DNA from: an uncultured Opitutaceae bacterium | GTDB lineage: Bacteria; Verrucomicrobiota; Verrucomicrobiia; Opitutales; Opitutaceae | Direction: 5' to 3' | DNA: 10,693 nucleotides | NCBI GenBank assembly: GCA_937958045.1 | Contig: CALFXL010000037.1 | Coordinates: 1 to 10,693, forward strand | Shown: in pieces, positions 5,921 through 10,693 of the stretch | Layout of the letters: each line of letters opens with the position of its first letter | Numbering within the stretch: the stretch's first letter is position 1 | Position numbers and translations under genes: made by a program | Notes under the pieces: model-generated | What the model saw: only the letters and a program-made list of their open reading frames with translations | Database searches by the model: none | Told to the model about the DNA's origin: nothing

Positions 5921-7921
5921 ATGGCCGAGCGCTCCACCGATCGTCCCAACAGCCTCGTCGAGTCCCACAAGGGCTACGATCTGCGCATCCTGTTTTTTTA
6001 TCCCGCCATCGCTCTGCTGCTCGTCGTGCTGATCGGCGGCCTCGCCTACCAGCAGCTCTTCAAGACCGACGAGTATCACCAAAAAGAGCGTCAGCAAAAT
6101 CAGCGGCGCATCCTCACGCCCGGGCCGCGCGGAAACATCTACGATCGCGAAGGCCGATTGCTCGTGAAAAACCGCGCGCGTTTCTACGCCGCCATCAACC
6201 TCGACGAGCTGCGCCTCGAATTTCGCAACGAAGTCATTCGCGTCGGCCGCAATTACCGCGACCTCGACAGTCGTCTCATGCCGACCAACGCGCAGATCCG
6301 CCGCATCGCGCGCGTCTCCGTCGTGCAGCGCTACATGGATGAAGTCAATCGGCTCACCGGTCGTAGCGCCAAGGTCGACGCCGCCAATCTCGAGCGGCAT
6401 TTCGCGAGCCAGCTTTTGCTGCCTTATGTGATCGCCGACGAACTCACGCCCGAGGAATACGCGCGTCTCACCGAGCAGGTCGACGTCAACTCGCCGATCC
6501 AACTCTACGCCACGAGCGCCCGCGAGTACCCGTACAAAAACGCCGCCGCGCACGTGCTCGGCTATGTGCTTTCGCACGACGAGCTCAACGAAGACGATTT
6601 TCCCGGCAGCGAACTCGTGACGCTCAAAATGCGCGGCACCATCGGCAAAGACGGGCTCGAGGCGCAGTTTAACCACGTGCTGCAAGGCAAACCCGGTGGC
6701 GCGATCTACCGCGTCGATCCGTCAGGTTATCGCCAAGAAACTCCGATCGAGCGACGCCTTCCCGTTCAAGGCGGCAATGTGGTGACCAGCATCGACATCG
6801 ATCTCCAGATGGTCGCCGAAAAGGCCATCAAAGATTACGACGAAGAAGGCAGCCCTCAGGCCGGCGCCGCCATCGCGATCGATGTGCGGACGGGGGAGGT
6901 CCTCGCCATGGTGAGCGCGCCCGATTACGACTTAAATAGTTTCAGTCCGCGCCTCAGCTCCGCCGACGCCGCGCAGATGACCGAGAACAGCGCGTGGATC
7001 AACCGCGCGACGAGCGGTATTTATCCTCCAGGATCCACGTTCAAGGTCCTCACTTCGATCGCGGGTCTGCGCCAGGGCCTCATCGATCCCGCCACATCGC
7101 ATGTCGATTGCCATGGTTCTTACATGATCGGGCGGCGGCGCTTCGTGTGTAATAATCACAACGCCAGCCCCGGCATCATCAACCTCGGCACCGCGCTGGA
7201 GAAGAGCTGCAATATTTTCTTTTACGACGTCGGCCTGAAACTCGGCCCCGACGCGATCGCCGCGGAAGCACGCCGTTTTCACTTGGATCGCCGAACGGGA
7301 ATCGAATTGCCCAACGAAACCCGACGCATGCTCGTGCCCGATCCCGCCTGGTTGCGACGCGTCCGCGGCGAACCCTGGCCCGCAGGTGAGACCGCCAACT
7401 ACGCCATCGGCCAAAGTGCGCTTGGACTCACTCCGCTGCAAATGGCGTGTTTCATCGCGTCCGTCGCTCGCGGCGAAACGTTCACGCAGCCGACGCTCGT
7501 TCACGATCCCGAACATCCCCGGCAACAAACCGAGCCGATCGGTCTCTCACCGAGTCATTACGCGGCTTTGATCGAAGGCATGAAGCGCTGCATCCAGTCG
7601 GGTACCGGTCGCAAACTCATCCAGCCGCCGTTTAATCTTCAGGCGGCAAAAATCGCCGGCAAAACCGGCACGGCCCAACAAGACGTGTATGAAGCGGGCC
7701 AATACAAAGGACGTCTGAACTACGCTTGGTTCATCGGCTTCGCGCCGTACGACAATCCCGAGATCGCCATCGCCATCCTTCTCGAAGGTGGCGCTCCCGG
7801 CGATGAGTTTGGCGGCGGCGCCTACGCGGCGCCCGTCGCAGGCTATATCTTCAAAAAATACTTCGAGAAAAAAGCCGCGCGTCTCTCCTCGCCCATCGGC
7901 GTTTCGACGGCAGCCAATTGA
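5921..7921 (+). CDS. mrdA: Penicillin-binding protein 2, elongation-specific peptidoglycan transpeptidase
   Basis: PBP2 cross-links new peptidoglycan during cell elongation and works with the glycosyltransferase RodA and with MreC. The 666-residue product has a cytoplasmic N-terminus, a membrane anchor at about residues 23-45, a pedestal (dimerisation) domain that starts at PGPRGNIYDREGRLL (67-81), and a C-terminal transpeptidase domain. All three catalytic motifs are present: the SxxK nucleophile Ser372-Thr-Phe-Lys375 (after YPPG), Ser429-Cys-Asn431 (SxN), and Lys581-Thr-Gly583 (KTG, then TAQQ). This arrangement is that of class B PBP2 rather than PBP3/FtsI, and the mre context agrees. The ATG is nine bases after mreD. 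No rodA follows, although many genomes keep rodA directly downstream; the next gene is groEL on the opposite strand. Confidence 0.95.
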   Translation: MAERSTDRPNSLVESHKGYDLRILFFYPAIALLLVVLIGGLAYQQLFKTDEYHQKERQQNQRRILTPGPRGNIYDREGRLLVKNRARFYAAINLDELRLEFRNEVIRVGRNYRDLDSRLMPTNAQIRRIARVSVVQRYMDEVNRLTGRSAKVDAANLERHFASQLLLPYVIADELTPEEYARLTEQVDVNSPIQLYATSAREYPYKNAAAHVLGYVLSHDELNEDDFPGSELVTLKMRGTIGKDGLEAQFNHVLQGKPGGAIYRVDPSGYRQETPIERRLPVQGGNVVTSIDIDLQMVAEKAIKDYDEEGSPQAGAAIAIDVRTGEVLAMVSAPDYDLNSFSPRLSSADAAQMTENSAWINRATSGIYPPGSTFKVLTSIAGLRQGLIDPATSHVDCHGSYMIGRRRFVCNNHNASPGIINLGTALEKSCNIFFYDVGLKLGPDAIAAEARRFHLDRRTGIELPNETRRMLVPDPAWLRRVRGEPWPAGETANYAIGQSALGLTPLQMACFIASVARGETFTQPTLVHDPEHPRQQTEPIGLSPSHYAALIEGMKRCIQSGTGRKLIQPPFNLQAAKIAGKTGTAQQDVYEAGQYKGRLNYAWFIGFAPYDNPEIAIAILLEGGAPGDEFGGGAYAAPVAGYIFKKYFEKKAARLSSPIGVSTAAN

Positions 7922-7963
7922 TCGAGGATATCAAAAGCGCCGGCCGCTCCCGCCAATTGATCG
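7913..7963. repeat. Short direct repeat spanning the mrdA stop codon
   Basis: GCCAATTGATCG occurs at 7913-7924, where it contains the mrdA TGA, and again at 7952-7963, 39 bases later. The bases after each copy remain loosely similar (AGGATAT versus GAGATT). It looks like a small tandem duplication of the gene end or a chance match; no function is evident. Confidence 0.5.
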
Positions 7964-7977
7964 GAGATTGCCGGCGC
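7937..7977. other. GC-rich hairpin downstream of mrdA
   Basis: GCGCCGGC (7937-7944) and GCCGGCGC (7970-7977) form a perfect 8-bp stem around a 25-base loop, followed on the + strand by a run of C rather than T. It is not a standard intrinsic terminator. It may protect the 3' end of the mre-mrdA message or act together with the hairpin at 7998-8022. Confidence 0.4.
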
Positions 7978-7990
7978 CCCCCCAACGATC

Positions 7991-8022
7991 AAAGAAAAAG
8001 GCGCGCCTGTTGGGCGCGCCTT
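7991..8022 (-). terminator. Rho-independent terminator of groES-groEL
   Basis: On the - strand, AAGGCGCGCC, loop CAACA and GGCGCGCCTT form a perfect 10-bp stem (8022-7998). It is followed by a T-rich tail that reads TTTTTCTTT when the last stem bases are included (7999-7991). It lies 35 bases beyond the groEL stop. In the + direction only two T residues follow the stem, so it would serve mrdA poorly. Each core arm is the palindrome GGCGCGCC. Confidence 0.92.
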
Positions 8023-8057
8023 GATGAGCGATTAGGAATCGGGATGAACCCGCGGAC

Positions 8058-9686
<1,629 letters not shown>

Positions 9687-9737
9687 ATGATTAAATAAAC
9701 GGGATTAAGTTGTAGTGATAAATCGGATACGACGGGA

Positions 9738-10034
9738 TCAGCCGATGACGCCGAGGATGTCGTCTTCGCGAACGAGCGTGAATTTCTCGTTGTCGATCTT
9801 CACTTCGGTGCCGCCGTATTTGCTGATCAGCACCTTGTCGCCGACCTTCACTTCGAACGGGACAGCGTTGCCTTTCTCATCCTTCTTGCCGGTGCCGAGA
9901 GCGATGACCTCAGCCTCCTGCGGCTTTTCCTTGGCAGAGTCCGGGATGATGATACCGCCGCGGATCTGTTCTTTTTCTTCGATGTGCTTCACGAGCACAC
10001 GATCGCCGATGGGCTTGATCTTAACTTTAGCCAT
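9738..10034 (-). CDS. groES: Co-chaperonin GroES (10 kDa)
   Basis: GroES caps the GroEL cavity as a heptamer. The 98-residue product starts MAKVKIKPIGDRVLVK. It contains the mobile-loop region at about 19-33 with the GroEL-contacting GGIIIPD (26-32), then the EAEVIALGTG strand and VGDKVLISKYGGTEV (68-82). The frame runs 19 residues further upstream, but those residues are unlike GroES and begin inside the dnaK terminator, so the ATG at 10034 is chosen. No Shine-Dalgarno motif precedes it. The gene is 51 bases from groEL and almost certainly in one transcript with it. It lies 101 bases from dnaK with a terminator between. I looked in that 101-base gap for the CIRCE element (TTAGCACTC-N9-GAGTGCTAA) bound by HrcA and did not find it. 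Confidence 0.97.
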   Translation of the reverse strand: MAKVKIKPIGDRVLVKHIEEKEQIRGGIIIPDSAKEKPQEAEVIALGTGKKDEKGNAVPFEVKVGDKVLISKYGGTEVKIDNEKFTLVREDDILGVIG

Positions 10035-10084
10035 ATGGGTTTGTGTATTGTGGGTTTGAGGAAGGTAGTGGGATTTTTTCGGAG

Positions 10085-10122
10085 AAAACACGCGCCGCGG
10101 TGCACGAGGACCGCAGCGCGTG
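10085..10122 (-). terminator. Rho-independent terminator of dnaK
   Basis: On the - strand, CACGCGC-T-GCGGT (10122-10110) pairs with ACCGC-G-GCGCGTG (10101-10089) to give a 13-bp stem with one internal U-G pair and an eight-base loop. TTTT follows at 10088-10085. It lies 13 bases beyond the dnaK stop and separates the dnaK and groES-groEL transcription units, though read-through is possible because groES starts only 50 bases later. Confidence 0.85.
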
Positions 10123-10135
10123 AAAATCGGAAAGA

Positions 10136-10693
10136 TTACTTCTTGTCCTTGTTTTTGTCGTCATCGACGACCTCGAAGTCGGCATCGACCACGTCGGCCT
10201 TTTTCTCGGACTTCTTGGAGCTGTTGTCGGCAGCACCGGCATCAGCGCCCGGTTGAGCGCCGGCGGCACCCGCGGCCTGCTGCGCTTGCTGATAAAGTTC
10301 AGCGCCGAGCTGCGTGAGTTTTTCGGACGCGGCCTTGATGCGATCGGTGTCGTTGGACTCGAGTTCCTTCTTCGCGTCGGCGAGCGCCGATTCGAGTTTG
10401 GACTTCTGGTCGGCCGGAACTTTGTCACCGGCGTCCTTGAGAGCTTTCTCGAGTTGGTAAATCGAGTTGTCGAGTTGGTTGCGGGCTTCGACGGCTTCGC
10501 GACGTTTCTTGTCTTCGGCCGCGTGCATCTCGGCTTCCTTGGTCATGCGCTCGACTTCTTCCTTCGAGAGACCGGAGGAATTGGTGATGGTGATCTTCTG
10601 ATCCTTGCCGGTGCCGAGGTCCTTGGCGGAGACGTGGAGGATGCCGTTGGCGTCGATGTCGAACGTGACCTCGATCTGCGGCACACCGCGCGG
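10136..10693 (-). CDS. dnaK: Molecular chaperone DnaK (Hsp70), C-terminal part (5' end outside window)
   Basis: This is the C-terminal 185 residues of Hsp70, which binds exposed hydrophobic peptides under control of ATP, DnaJ and GrpE. The frame is open to the window edge. It begins in the substrate-binding beta domain with [20 protein letters not shown] and VSAKD, which aligns with [21 protein letters not shown] of Escherichia coli DnaK. The helical lid follows, including the conserved [17 protein letters not shown]. The last part is a disordered Gln/Ala/Gly-rich linker (around [20 protein letters not shown]) and an acidic-basic tail ending [16 protein letters not shown], similar in kind to the usual EEVxDxK end. 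The ATPase domain is outside the window. Placement next to groES-groEL suggests a joint heat-shock region. Confidence 0.97.
   Translation of the reverse strand, partial: [185 protein letters not shown]

Noticed and set aside
5906..6685. 259-codon frame on the - strand opposite mrdA
   Set aside because: It is antisense to a conserved PBP2 region, has no recognisable motifs, and would overlap the mreD end.
8000..8020. Two GGCGCGCC octamers close together as a possible recombination or binding site
   Set aside because: They are the two arms of the groEL terminator stem, which explains them fully.
10030..10060. Sigma-32-like sequence (CTCAAA, 15-base spacer, CCCATAT) before groES on the - strand
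   Set aside because: The -10 part overlaps the groES ATG, so transcription would start inside the coding sequence.

Overview
This window looks like ordinary chromosomal DNA from a GC-rich Gram-negative bacterium. The protein sequences (a GroEL opening with MPAKQILFDEAARQKVLRGV, the C-terminally extended primary sigma factor, the mreBCD-mrdA order and the neighbouring groES-groEL-dnaK block) look to me like the Verrucomicrobiota, perhaps Opitutales. That is recognition from memory, not a search result. All nine intact or partial protein genes are recognisable. I see no tRNA, rRNA, CRISPR array, insertion sequence or phage gene.

Layout from left to right. (1) At 1-950 are the 3' end of the primary sigma factor gene rpoD and tatA, a pore subunit of the twin-arginine translocase, both on the + strand and closed by a strong hairpin terminator. 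(2) At 970-3258, on the - strand, is a 762-residue CPA2-type cation:proton antiporter with four extra membrane helices and two C-terminal TrkA-C-like domains. (3) At 3259-3427 is a divergent intergenic region with an inverted repeat and a perfect TTGACA box. (4) At 3428-7921, on the + strand, is the rod-shape elongation cluster mreB, mreC, mreD, mrdA (PBP2). mreC, mreD and mrdA are tightly packed; mreB is set apart by 109 bases containing a hairpin; no rodA follows. (5) At 7922-8057 is a convergent intergenic region with a short direct repeat and two hairpins, one of them the groEL terminator. (6) At 8058-10693, on the - strand, are the chaperone genes in transcription order dnaK (3' end), terminator, groES, groEL.

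The genes serve core physiology: transcription initiation, folded-protein export, cation homeostasis, lateral wall synthesis, and protein folding under stress. I did not find a convincing undescribed system. The points most worth a second look are the antiporter's unusual architecture, the absence of Shine-Dalgarno motifs before every start codon, the shared hairpins at convergent junctions, and the inverted repeat beside the mreB promoter candidate.
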